A stretch of DNA of 64,000 bases from Paludifilum halophilum (GTDB lineage: Bacteria > Bacillota > Bacilli > Thermoactinomycetales > DSM-45169): NCBI RefSeq assembly GCF_002245355.1, contig NZ_NOWF01000005.1:186001-250000 (forward strand), given 5' to 3'. The position numbers were made by a program, and so were the translations under genes. The notes under the pieces are model-generated. The model saw only the letters and a list, made by a program, of their open reading frames with translations, was not told the origin of the DNA and ran no database searches. Below, one piece after another: positions 26,175 through 34,335 of this stretch (positions are counted from its first letter, which is position 1; every line of letters starts with the position of its first letter).

Positions 26175-27002
26175 ATGGGAAAGGTGAGATTCCATTTGAA
26201 AACCAGTAAGGAATGGATAGGAAAAGTTGTGGTTAGTTTGTTACTAACATTGATCGTTGCTATGACATCGTTTAATTATCAAACGATGGCTCAATCTAAA
26301 AAATCATCTCCTACTCAGATTACCAATCCAGAAAAGACGATTGTGTTAACGAAATTGAATGACAAAGTATGGGCACATACATCTTATAATGAGTGGAATG
26401 GCACAACCTACGACCACAATGGGTTAATTGTTTCAACTTCCAAAGGAATAGTCCTGATTGATACAGCATGGGATACAGCGGATAACTACCAAAAAACTGA
26501 AGAGTTATTAAAGATGATCAAAAAACATTTGAAGAAAAAAGTTGTTTTGGCCCTGATTACTCATGCGCATGATGATAGCATTGGAGGGATTCAGGCGTTA
26601 CTGAATCAGGGAATCGATGTACGTAGTACCCATTTGACAGCAAAACTAGCTAAAGATTATGGATATCCTTCGCCGAAACCGACACTCGATGTAAACCCAG
26701 TAATGAAAGTAGGCGACACAGTAGTTGAATCCTTTTACCCTGGAGAAGGTCATTCGCAAGATAACATTACTGTTTGGCTTCCCCAATATAAATTACTATT
26801 CGGTGGTTGCCTCATTAAATCACTAGATGCAAAAGATCTTGGCAATCTTTCTGATGCAAATGTGGAACAATGGGATGACTCCGTTAAAAAGGTAATTGAC
26901 AGATACCCACACGTCAAAACAGTTGTACCTGGACATGGGAACTGGGGAAATAAGAGCTTACTGTTCCACACCATTTCTCTGATCAAACAACATAAGAAAT
27001 AG
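26175..27002 (+). CDS. Subclass B1 metallo-beta-lactamase
   Basis: 275 aa from ATG 26175. A TTG at 26196 has the better ribosome site (GAAAGGTGA) and gives MKTSKEWIGKVVVSLLLTL, a cleaner signal peptide. All B1 zinc ligands are present: HAHDD (H-x-H-x-D), GHSQDN (His), GGCLIKS (Cys) and VPGHG (His). The wording resembles Bacillus BcII closely (STHLTAKLAKDYGY, WLPQYKLLFGGC, SAKDLGN-like DAKDLGN). The residue after the zinc Asp is Ser where BcII has Arg. Such enzymes hydrolyse penicillins, cephalosporins and carbapenems outside the membrane. Base composition is lower in GC than comG, suggesting transfer. No repressor gene adjoins. Confidence 0.88.
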   Translation: MGKVRFHLKTSKEWIGKVVVSLLLTLIVAMTSFNYQTMAQSKKSSPTQITNPEKTIVLTKLNDKVWAHTSYNEWNGTTYDHNGLIVSTSKGIVLIDTAWDTADNYQKTEELLKMIKKHLKKKVVLALITHAHDDSIGGIQALLNQGIDVRSTHLTAKLAKDYGYPSPKPTLDVNPVMKVGDTVVESFYPGEGHSQDNITVWLPQYKLLFGGCLIKSLDAKDLGNLSDANVEQWDDSVKKVIDRYPHVKTVVPGHGNWGNKSLLFHTISLIKQHKK

Positions 27003-27214
27003 AGAGTGAAATGTCCAAAACCGAATCACGTACGAACATGTTTCCCACCAACTGGTGAGGGCTTTTTATTAAGACAAGTATTCGGGACACTTGTAGGTCA
27101 GTAATATTTAGTTTTATAAAAATATCCCGTTTAACTGTACCTAAATGAGACACCAGGGCGCTAATATCGGTCCAGGGACGCGGCAAAGGCGCCGGTGGCC
27201 TCGGATAATGCGAA

Positions 27215-27262
27215 ACACCCCGCCAGCGCTAACGAGAGGGCGGAGGGGTGTGTTTTTTTATG
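27215..27262 (+). terminator. Strong intrinsic terminator
   Basis: ACACCCCGCC pairs with GGCGGAGGGGTGT (3-base bulge), followed by GTTTTTTT. A weaker hairpin with TTTTT lies at about 27035-27070, just after the beta-lactamase gene. The stretch between them holds no gene. Confidence 0.7.
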
Positions 27263-27301
27263 TGTTTAGCTGGCCGGAAGAGCGGTACGAAAAATAGATT
27301 C

Positions 27302-27687
27302 CGCGTGTTCGTAGAAACGAATGTGCTCATTTCTGCTGTCATCCAGCTCGGATCCGTATCCCGAAAGTGCATCAAGTTCTTACTGGATCATCACCATCTC
27401 CTTATTTGTAGTTATTCCATCGACGAGGTATTTCGGATCGTCGGAGAGCGGTTTCCGGAAGCTCAGGCGGTGTGTGAGCCACATGGACTTTGAACTCATT
27501 TATACACCGAAGCATTTTGACTTTCCGATCCCGCCGATTCGTGACCACGGATAAACCCATCTTAGCATCTGTTGTCCTTGCTCAACCGGATATCATTCTT
27601 TCGGGTGACCAAGATTTTCATACCCGGGAAATACGGGAACACTTCGCAGTCTACGCGCCAGCTGACTTTCTTCGAGATTTTTTCTGA
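27302..27687 (+). pseudogene. PIN-domain toxin-like gene, two frameshifts
   Basis: Three successive frames together read RVFVETNVLISAVIQLGS, then FELIYTPKHFDFPIPPIRD, then KPILASVVLAQPDIILSGDQDF and HFAVYAPADFL. That is the pattern of PIN-family putative toxin components (metal-dependent RNases). The first catalytic Asp of the usual FVDTNVLISA is Glu here, and two frame changes (near 27.48 and 27.55 kb) break the gene. No antitoxin gene is visible upstream. Judged inactive. Confidence 0.7.
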
Positions 27688-27718
27688 TACCTTGGCTAAA
27701 CTGGTGAGCTTGTAAAAG

Positions 27719-27789
27719 GAAATATTCGGTTCCGCTCGGTCGCTAAGGGAAAAAGAGACGGTGCGGGTGGAGCTGGATGGGGAAACACT
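27719..27789 (+). repeat. Duplicated fragment of comGG
   Basis: About 70 bases repeat 25882-25962 of comGG (AATATTCGGTTCCGCTCGGT against AATATTCGGCTCCGCTCGGT, then CGCTAAGGGAAAAAGAG and GGTGCGGGTGGAGCTGGATG), lacking the eight bases TCAAGCAG. It is not in a reading frame of its own. Confidence 0.85.
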
Positions 27790-27843
27790 TGTTGAATTAT
27801 CCTCCCTGTTTGACTTTTTGTTTACCCCAGAATCTATGGCCGC

Positions 27844-27925
27844 CAAAGTTTAAGGGAAATAAAAAACTCCTTTGTGTACCATGGATTTTGAATCGACCAA
27901 ACTTCAAATTCCAATGCAACACTGA
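27844..27925 (+). mobile_element. Left-end scrap of the IS4-type element
   Basis: AAGTTTAAGGGAAATAAAAA, then CTCCTTTGTGTACCATGG and CTTCAAATTCCAATGCAACA, follow the left end of the element at 15.6 kb with scattered mismatches, and no transposase follows. The remainder to 28.02 kb shows no gene. Confidence 0.7.
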
Positions 27926-28020
27926 AAAGTAATTCCAGCATTTGCATTTAACTTGGAGGGCCAAAAATCAAAAATGGGTTGATCCGTTTAAAATTGCAAT
28001 GGAGGATCAAAACGAAAAAT

Positions 28021-28041
28021 ACCCATCCCTTTGGGATGGGT
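28021..28041 (-). terminator. Terminator of the 170-aa gene
   Basis: Stem ACCCATCCC/GGGATGGGT with loop TTT. T-rich on both strands (TATTTTTCG on minus), it directly follows the gene ending at 28058. Confidence 0.75.
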
Positions 28042-28057
28042 TTTGGGTGCTACGATT

Positions 28058-28570
28058 TTAGTCGTTATGTTCTAAGGTTCTTAAATCGTAGTAGTCTGGA
28101 TAATCCTCTTGGTAAGTAAGAGCAAATTCAACGGGGGAGTTTTCCCCACCAGCTTCTTTCCACCGATCATGAAGCCATTCTGCAAATAATTTTTTGGCTA
28201 CTCTAAAGTAGTGAGGGACTTCTTCTCTATCAGATACTGCTTTCATATCCAACGTTATCGTGAAATTTATTGATCCAGGGCCTATATCATCGTATACAGG
28301 ATTTCCTTGCTCATCATAATATGAGGGGGCTTCCTCATCAATATCCTCTTGAGTGTGGATCGAATATCCAAAACCATCGTCATAAATTTCTTCTGTATGG
28401 AACAGAATCATGTTTACATCATCAAGGAAATCGGTAGAAAGTATCCTTTGGAATATACTTAGTACTTCTTCCTTTTTATGATCCATTGCTTGGATAAGTT
28501 TTTGCTTATCTTGTTCTTCCACGGGTTGCCCTCCATTTATCGTTAGATCCATGGGTACTTTGCTTAACAA
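28058..28570 (-). CDS. Unknown 170-aa acidic protein, possible immunity protein
   Basis: Starts at TTG 28570 or, more conventionally, ATG 28552 (MDLTINGGQPV); neither has a strong ribosome site. It is soluble, very acidic and Tyr/Asp-rich (PSYYDEQGNPVYDDIGPG, QEDYPDYYD), with no membrane segment. I do not recognise the family. It lies directly downstream of a SUKH immunity gene and a WHH nuclease toxin tip, all on the minus strand. Such positions commonly carry further immunity proteins, so that role is inferred from neighbourhood alone. Confidence 0.6.
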   Translation of the reverse strand: MLSKVPMDLTINGGQPVEEQDKQKLIQAMDHKKEEVLSIFQRILSTDFLDDVNMILFHTEEIYDDGFGYSIHTQEDIDEEAPSYYDEQGNPVYDDIGPGSINFTITLDMKAVSDREEVPHYFRVAKKLFAEWLHDRWKEAGGENSPVEFALTYQEDYPDYYDLRTLEHND

Positions 28571-28626
28571 TGTCCTCGTGTATAATATACTAAGGGGACC
28601 TACATAACCTTCTATTCCTCAAAGAA

Positions 28627-28653
28627 AAAAGGCCGGAGCTTTACCAGCCTTCA
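28627..28653 (-). terminator. Terminator after the SUKH immunity gene
   Basis: On the minus strand AAGGCTGG-TAAAGCT-CCGGCCTT is followed by TTTTC, four bases past the gene end. Confidence 0.65.
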
Positions 28654-28656
28654 ATG

Positions 28657-29100
28657 TTATTTAGGTTCGTAAAGCTTGTTAATGAAGTCTTCAAAGGAGT
28701 TACTAATTCTACGTATATTATCTTCATCTCGTTCATGATAAAAGAAGACAACAGCTGGTTCTCCATTATTTATAGATCGGTAATCAAAGCAGATAAAATT
28801 ACCTGCAGGATCATCGGCAAAAGGGATTAACTCTTTAGGAGCCTCATGTTCATCCACCAGAGATTCATAGGCTTCAAGAATTGAAAGCCCATATTCGCTA
28901 TCATTGAAATCAAACAAATTCCCAAAGACTTTTTCTTTATCATTTCCTAAGTCAAACAAAATAGCGTTTGGGCGTCCAGCATTGTTTTTTTTGACACATT
29001 CAACAAAGGAATTCGGAAACCGAACATTTAATTCAGTTTCTACCTCTTGAATACGTTCTGGTTTTACGGGCTTGGTGTAACGCCAATCCATCTCAAACAC
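28657..29100 (-). CDS. SMI1/KNR4 (SUKH) family immunity protein
   Basis: 147 aa from GTG 29100; ATG 29091 (MDWRYTKPV) has GGTAGGTG at better spacing. The SUKH pattern is clear: ERIQEVETELNVRFPNSF at the N-terminus, LIPFADDPAGNFICFDYR in the middle, and SFEDFINKLYE at the end. SUKH proteins neutralise diverse nuclease toxins. It sits immediately after a WHH nuclease toxin tip, like the YobL-YobK pair in Bacillus subtilis, so it probably protects against that toxin. Confidence 0.85.
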   Translation of the reverse strand: MFEMDWRYTKPVKPERIQEVETELNVRFPNSFVECVKKNNAGRPNAILFDLGNDKEKVFGNLFDFNDSEYGLSILEAYESLVDEHEAPKELIPFADDPAGNFICFDYRSINNGEPAVVFFYHERDEDNIRRISNSFEDFINKLYEPK

Positions 29101-29405
29101 CTACCTGTAGTTGTTTCCTCCTCCCCAAATATCTCTACCACCAGTATGTCCTGTTCTGGAGTGGATATTGGTTGGTACTAATTGCATTTTACCTTCTTCC
29201 TGATGATGATGCCAAGTGAATCCAGGAATCCGATCTTCCTCTTTTTCAATGGCTAATTGCTCTTCATTAAATTTACTTTTAAGTGTGGGGTTTTTATTAA
29301 ATTCTTCTTTTAGTTGCCGAGTAGACTCTTTGAATTGTCTATAGTCAGAATCTAGTGCCCCTTCAACGAATGTAGGTCGGAAAATGTCGAAGGAAAATGT
29401 CACCT
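29101..29405 (-). pseudogene. WHH-family nuclease toxin, C-terminal fragment
   Basis: The C-terminal reading frame ends GFTWHHHQEEGKMQLVP, HSRTGHTGG and DIWGGG, the WHH variant of the HNH/EndoVII nuclease fold found at the tips of LXG and other polymorphic toxins. Only about 100 residues remain. Upstream of 29405 the frame enters IS630 DNA, and the N-terminal delivery domain is not found on the far side of the element. The gene is therefore beheaded while its immunity gene stays intact. Confidence 0.75.
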
Positions 29406-29418
29406 CATAATCGAATGG

Positions 29419-30493
29419 ATGGATGAGGTGATCGTAGTGATTTACGTTCGAGACTTGACCACTAAAGAAGGCAATCAATTAAAACATATCATTCGAAAAG
29501 GCTCTTATCCGGTAAAAGTCCGACGGGCGATGGTCATTTTGGCATCCGCGCAAAAGATGACGGTTCCCCATATAGCTCGGCTCTATCACATGTCTGAGGA
29601 TCACATTCGACGGTTGATTCATCGGTTTAATAAGGAAGGTATGAAATCGCTCCATCCCTGTCATGGCGGCGGTCGCCCACGAACGTTTACCCCCGAACAA
29701 CGTGTGGACATCATCGAACTGGCGCAAATACCGCCCAAGGCACTGGGGATGCCTTTTACGAGTTGGTCCCTTCCCAAACTCAAAGAGATCGTCGAGAAAA
29801 AGAGAATTGTCCGATCCATTAGTATTGAAACGATCCGCTGCATTCTGGACGAAGCCAACATCACCTATCAACATACGAAAACGTGGAAAGAATCCAATGA
29901 CCCTGAATTTCACGCGAAAAAAAACGAACCGAACAGCTCTACGAAAACCCGCCCAAAGATGGACGGGTGATTTGTGTTGACGAGTTCGGACCCCTTTCCA
30001 TTCGACCGTATGCCGGGAAAGGCTGGTTTCCACAGAAGAAAGCGAACCGCTTGCCTGCCACTTACACGCGAAAGCACGGGGTGCGCCATTTGTTTGCCGC
30101 TTTGGATCTCAAAACGGATAAACTATATGCCCACAACAAAAAAACAAGCGACATCAAGATGTGCTTAGTTTTCTGCAGGTGTTGCGTCGCCGTTATCATC
30201 GGAGCGAACGCCTGTATATCGTGCTGGATAACTTTTCTCCTCACCACCACAGAAAGGTCAAAGCATGGGCGAAGGAAAACCATGTGAAGTGGGTCTATAC
30301 ACCCACTTATGCTTCCTGGTTAAACCGGATTGAATGCCATTTTGTCCCGCTTCGCAAGTTTGTTCTGGAAGGGAGTAACTACTCCTTCCACGGTGAGCTG
30401 ATGAAGGCGATTCAGGAATACATACGATGGCGAAACAAGAACAAACGGCATGCAGCGATCTTAAGAGAGCAAAACAAGATCAAAGTTGCCTGA
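29419..30493 (+). mobile_element. IS630-family element with transposase in three frames
   Basis: The helix-turn-helix part (VRRAMVILASAQKMTVPHIA) and linker run from about 29430 to 29.91 kb. The coding frame then shifts at a run of eight A (GCGAAAAAAAACG) into ENPPKDGRVICVDEFGPLSI, carrying the first catalytic Asp. It shifts again at a run of seven A near 30.14 kb into VLSFLQVLRRRY, IVLDNFSPHHHRKV (second Asp) and SWLNRIECHFVPLRKFV (Glu), ending at 30493. All DDE residues are present. Two breaks make simple activity unlikely, though IS630 relatives can use frameshifting. It interrupts the WHH toxin gene. Confidence 0.82.
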
Positions 30494-30798
30494 AGGGGTA
30501 CTAGGAGAGTCAGAAGAAGAGGACGAAGACAATTTTTAAGCCTCCGAACTGAGCTTTTCTTCAATTGCAAGTTCAGGAAGCACAAGCTTCCCTGTTGGCA
30601 ATTGGTTTTTTTCAAATTCATTTGTTAGGAGAAGTGGCCGGAGCTGCCGATACATGGTCTCGCTCTTTTTTATGGATGCGTCTTTTTACACGGGTGATGA
30701 AACAATTGGACAAGAAAGTGATGTTGCCCCCCGGGTTCCGAAAAACGAGTTGACCGGAAATAGAATTCATCTTAAAAAGTCGACATTCGGCTCATCGA
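30494..30798. other. Gap with an unidentified coding scrap
   Basis: From about 30560 to 30753 the plus strand reads LQVQEAQASLLAIGFFQIHLL and then TWSRSFLWMRLFTRVMKQ, ending PPGF. It looks like the tail of a longer protein without a start codon. The family is not recognised; a transposase end is possible. Confidence 0.3.
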
Positions 30799-31587
30799 TC
30801 AAACCAAAAGTTGAAGCATTTTTTCCGTCATAGGGATTCCGAAACGGTGCTCGCACAACTGTTTAAACAGATCCCGATCCACCTCTTGCCGGGTTTTTCT
30901 GTTGTTTCTCGTGATCGTAAAAGATTGGTTTGTCAAGGTGATGGATCCATCATCCGTCAGTTTGTTCAACAAAACGGATTTGTTAAAGGGGGAATCGGTG
31001 TGATCGGTGATCCGATCTTTTGCCATGTTTAAATGGGCCTCATCAATGGGCTCGGTCGAGAAGATATATTGAATATCCAATTTTCCATCGCGGTATTTTT
31101 GCATAGCATACTCTCCGAACGGTGTCTGAACTTCTCGAATCCGGTACTCGCCGGTCAAAGAAGTCACGGTTTCCCCGGTCATGGGAATGGGTTGCAATGC
31201 GTGGTTACCACCGAAACCCACGTCCACGATGTATCGGTTCTCTTCCTGAGTCAGCAGGGTGGTGATATGCGTTCCGACTAAATCGTGATGGTCCTGGTCA
31301 TGAACGATGGTGGCGGCCACCATGCGGACATCAAAGCCTTGTTGTTTCAGGAAGGAATAAAAGAGCGGATTCAGTTCATAGCAAACACCGCCGCGTTTTT
31401 GGTCGATGATTTTTTTTCTTATGTTTTCAAGGGTCAGATCCTCATTTTTTTGGACCATAATATCGATATTCTCAAAAGGCACCGTCTTGGCGAACTGAAA
31501 CTGGAGAGCCGGTAAATCCGCAAATGTCACGTTTGGACTTCCTTGGTATTGAATACGTTCCAAGAATTTATCAGTGAACGGATTCAC
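30799..31587 (-). CDS. nat: Arylamine N-acetyltransferase
   Basis: 262 aa. The catalytic triad of the NAT family is visible: Cys in RGGVCYELNPLFYSFL, His in LVGTHITTLL and Asp in YIVDVGFGG. It transfers acetyl from acetyl-CoA to arylamines and hydrazines in the cytoplasm. The N-terminal PFENIDIMV matches the family. Stand-alone gene, divergent from the sensor kinase at 31.9 kb. Confidence 0.93.
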   Translation of the reverse strand: MNPFTDKFLERIQYQGSPNVTFADLPALQFQFAKTVPFENIDIMVQKNEDLTLENIRKKIIDQKRGGVCYELNPLFYSFLKQQGFDVRMVAATIVHDQDHHDLVGTHITTLLTQEENRYIVDVGFGGNHALQPIPMTGETVTSLTGEYRIREVQTPFGEYAMQKYRDGKLDIQYIFSTEPIDEAHLNMAKDRITDHTDSPFNKSVLLNKLTDDGSITLTNQSFTITRNNRKTRQEVDRDLFKQLCEHRFGIPMTEKMLQLLV

Positions 31588-31925
31588 GATCCATCACCCC
31601 TGTAAGCATGGAGGATTCCGCGTTTCGTTATGACTTTATGGATTACATTTCAGTGGGAGTGAGATCCGTTTCCCTGAAGTTCCTCTTATGCTATTATAGC
31701 ATGCTTTCCCAAATCGATATGTCCCAGGGAAGAGCCTGCCGAGATGGCAGGCTTTTCCGATCGGGCGCTCGATCATTCCCTCTCGGTGGAGGACGCCATC
31801 ACAGGATATTGTGCGCTTTTCGGGATTTTGTTTTTCTATTTTTGGCAGGCATCCTTTTTTGCTTATTTGATATATTGAAAGGACAACGAATTTCGACAAA
31901 TTTATGACTTAAAGGGGGGAGGGAG
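31588..31925. promoter_or_regulatory. Divergent control region with palindrome and hairpin
   Basis: Between nat and the sensor kinase. A perfect inverted repeat ATGCTAT-T-ATAGCAT lies at 31688-31702. A plus-strand terminator-like hairpin AGCCTGCC-GAGAT-GGCAGGCTTTT lies at about 31733-31760. The kinase gene has the ribosome site AAAGGGGGGAGGGAG. What transcript the hairpin would end is unclear. Confidence 0.45.
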
Positions 31926-33518
31926 ATGAAATCATTTTTTAAAGTTTCGTTGCAAACCAAGATTTTGGGACTGATCCTCTCATTGATTCTCTTTGTCATT
32001 CTCAGTTTGACAGCGATCTTTGCCTATCTCGAATCGCGGGGTACAGAGATGCAAATGAAACAATTGGCTTTACAGACGGCAAAAACGATCTCCTTTATGC
32101 CTACCGTCAAAAAGGCTTTCCATCAACAGAATCCTTCCGGTGAGATCCAACCGATCGCCCAAAAGGTAGGGGATCAGGTGGGAGCGGATGTGGTCGTGGT
32201 TGCCAACCGTGATGGCGTACGCTACACAGACCAGCCGGAGATCGGGAGAGATGCATTTCTCAAGTACAATTATAAAGCGATTGTGTTCGGAGGTTATTAC
32301 AATCTGGAAACGACGGGGGAGCTGGGAACGGTATGGTGGGGAAAGGCTCCTGTCATCGGTGACCATGGCCGAGTGATCGGCGTGGTCTCCGTTGGATTTT
32401 TAAAAGACAAAATTCAATCGAGTATTTACCATGCCATCGTTAAGATCAGTTTGTTTTCTTCGATCGTATTATTGTTGGGAATCGGGGGCGGGATTCTCCT
32501 GACCAAAAGTATCCGAAAGGATACGCTGGGGCTGGAACCGCATGAAATTGCTTCTTTGTTCCGGGAAAGAAGCGCGATCCTGAAGTCGGTCAAAGAAGGG
32601 ATCGCGGCCATTGATGAAAAGGGATTGGTGACGATGATGAATGCCTCGGCGCGGAATATGCTCGGCCTGTCGGAAGACTGCATCCATCGGCCGATTCAAG
32701 AGGTTCTGCCTCATTCAAAAATGCTCCGGGTATTGGAAACGGGACAGACCGAGAATGATCAGGAATTGGTTATTCACGACAGGGTTCTTATCGTCAATCG
32801 CATGCCGATCCTGGAAAAGGGACGGACGGTGGGTGTTGTATCCAGCTTTCGTGACAAAACGGAAATCAAAGAGATGGTGAATACTCTTTCCGAGGTCCGG
32901 AAATACTCGGAAGATTTGCGGGCTCAGACTCACGAATTTACCAACAAGCTGTATGTATTGTCCGGATTGCTTCAGTTGGGCCGTTATGAAGAGGCGATCG
33001 AAATGATTCAATCTGAAACCGAGCGGCATGAGTCGCAAAACCGCATTTTATTCCAGCAAATCGAGGATGCGAAAGTCCAGGCTGTCCTGCTTGGGAAAAT
33101 CGGTAAAGCCTCCGAAAAGAAAGTGGATTTCATCATCGATAGCAACAGTTCCCTGGAATCGCTCCCGGAGCATATCGAGCTATCCCAGTTGGTTACGATT
33201 ATCGGCAATCTGATCGACAATGCGATGGAAGCCGTCGGCCGTCAAGAGAATGGGGAAATCTCTTTTTTCGCGACAGATGTGGGCAATGACGTCGTTTTTG
33301 AAGTGTCTGACAATGGAAGCGGTATCCCGGAAGACCGGTTCAATGTGATTTTTGAGAAAGGCTTTTCTATGAAGGGAAGCAAAAACAGAGGTTACGGTTT
33401 GGCCAATGTCAAACAGGCTGTGGAAGATTTGAACGGAATGATTGAAGTGAACAGTCCAAAGGGCGGGGGTGCCATTTTTACCGTCTATTTACCGAAAGAC
33501 CTTCACATCCCCCTGTAA
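31926..33518 (+). CDS. CitA/DcuS-type sensor histidine kinase
   Basis: 530 aa. Membrane segment 1 (about residues 12-33) is followed by an extracytoplasmic PAS-like sensor domain (about 40-170) and membrane segment 2 (about 175-195). A cytoplasmic PAS domain (about 215-320) follows, then the dimerisation His in QTHEFTNKLYVLSGLLQLG. The ATPase has LIDNAMEAVG (N box), DNGSGIPED (G1) and GYGLANVKQAV (G2). This family senses external di- or tricarboxylates. Next to a tricarboxylate transporter operon, the likely ligand is citrate, 2-methylcitrate or a relative. The response regulator gene follows after 13 bases. Confidence 0.9.
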   Translation: MKSFFKVSLQTKILGLILSLILFVILSLTAIFAYLESRGTEMQMKQLALQTAKTISFMPTVKKAFHQQNPSGEIQPIAQKVGDQVGADVVVVANRDGVRYTDQPEIGRDAFLKYNYKAIVFGGYYNLETTGELGTVWWGKAPVIGDHGRVIGVVSVGFLKDKIQSSIYHAIVKISLFSSIVLLLGIGGGILLTKSIRKDTLGLEPHEIASLFRERSAILKSVKEGIAAIDEKGLVTMMNASARNMLGLSEDCIHRPIQEVLPHSKMLRVLETGQTENDQELVIHDRVLIVNRMPILEKGRTVGVVSSFRDKTEIKEMVNTLSEVRKYSEDLRAQTHEFTNKLYVLSGLLQLGRYEEAIEMIQSETERHESQNRILFQQIEDAKVQAVLLGKIGKASEKKVDFIIDSNSSLESLPEHIELSQLVTIIGNLIDNAMEAVGRQENGEISFFATDVGNDVVFEVSDNGSGIPEDRFNVIFEKGFSMKGSKNRGYGLANVKQAVEDLNGMIEVNSPKGGGAIFTVYLPKDLHIPL

Positions 33519-33531
33519 AAGGAGGTTCCAT

Positions 33532-34206
33532 ATGATTCATGTCGCGATTGCCGAAGACGATTTCAGAGTAGCGGCGATTCACGAAGAATTTTTATTAAAA
33601 GTGGAAGGAGTGCGAGTGGCGGGGAAAGCGCGAAATGCCGAGGAAACATTGGAACTTCTGGAACAGCAATCGGTTGATTTGCTGTTATTGGATATTTATC
33701 TGCCTGACGAACTGGGGACGGATTTATTGCCGAAAATCCGGACCCGTCATCCGGATGTCGACCTGATCATGATTACAGCGGGAACCGATAAAGCTTTATT
33801 GCAGGAATCGATTCGGAGCGGGGTTTTTCATTACCTGATTAAGCCGGTGACCGTGGATCGGTTTATCGAAACGATCAAGAATTATATTCGAAAAAAACAG
33901 CTTCTCGAAGGGCGCGAAAAGCTGGATCAGAGCGTTGTCGATGACTATTTTGCAAAGACACAGCCGGAGTTTGCGGAAAAACAGGCCCTGCCCAAGGGAA
34001 TTGACCCGTTGACCCTCAAAAAGGTCAAGAATATTTTGAGAAGCACCGAAGGCGGAATGGCCGCCGAAGAGATAGGGGAACAAATGGGTGCTTCCCGGAC
34101 GACGGCAAGAAGGTATTTGGAATATCTGGTATCGATCGGTGAAGGAAACGCTGAGCTCGAATACGGGATTGTCGGGCGACCCGAGCGCAAATACCGTCTG
34201 TCTTGA
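33532..34206 (+). CDS. CitB/DcuR-type response regulator
   Basis: 224 aa from the ATG at 33532, seven bases after AAAGGAGG. The receiver domain has acidic pocket AEDD, phospho-acceptor Asp in LLLLDIYLPDE, Thr in MITAGTD and Lys in HYLIKPV. The C-terminal helix-turn-helix part (MAAEEIGEQMGASRTTARRYL) matches CitB/DctR regulators. It probably activates the downstream tctCBA-prpDB operon. Confidence 0.9.
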   Translation: MIHVAIAEDDFRVAAIHEEFLLKVEGVRVAGKARNAEETLELLEQQSVDLLLLDIYLPDELGTDLLPKIRTRHPDVDLIMITAGTDKALLQESIRSGVFHYLIKPVTVDRFIETIKNYIRKKQLLEGREKLDQSVVDDYFAKTQPEFAEKQALPKGIDPLTLKKVKNILRSTEGGMAAEEIGEQMGASRTTARRYLEYLVSIGEGNAELEYGIVGRPERKYRLS

Positions 34207-34250
34207 ACAAAATGAACAAAATGCATTTTAAAAACGAAAAACAACTTATT

Positions 34251-34266
34251 TTGAAAACGGTTACAA
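34251..34266 (+). promoter_or_regulatory. Catabolite-responsive element (cre)
   Basis: TTGAAAACGGTTACAA fits the CcpA consensus WTGNAARCGNWWWCAW at all 16 positions. It lies between the response regulator and tctC, about 80 bases ahead of the start and upstream of a TATACAAT -10-like element. It predicts glucose repression of the transporter operon through CcpA. Confidence 0.78.
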
Positions 34267-34335
34267 AGGGAAGCTGAGCCTATACAATGGGATTAAACTG
34301 AATCAATCATCAAATTTTTCAATGGGATCGGAGGG

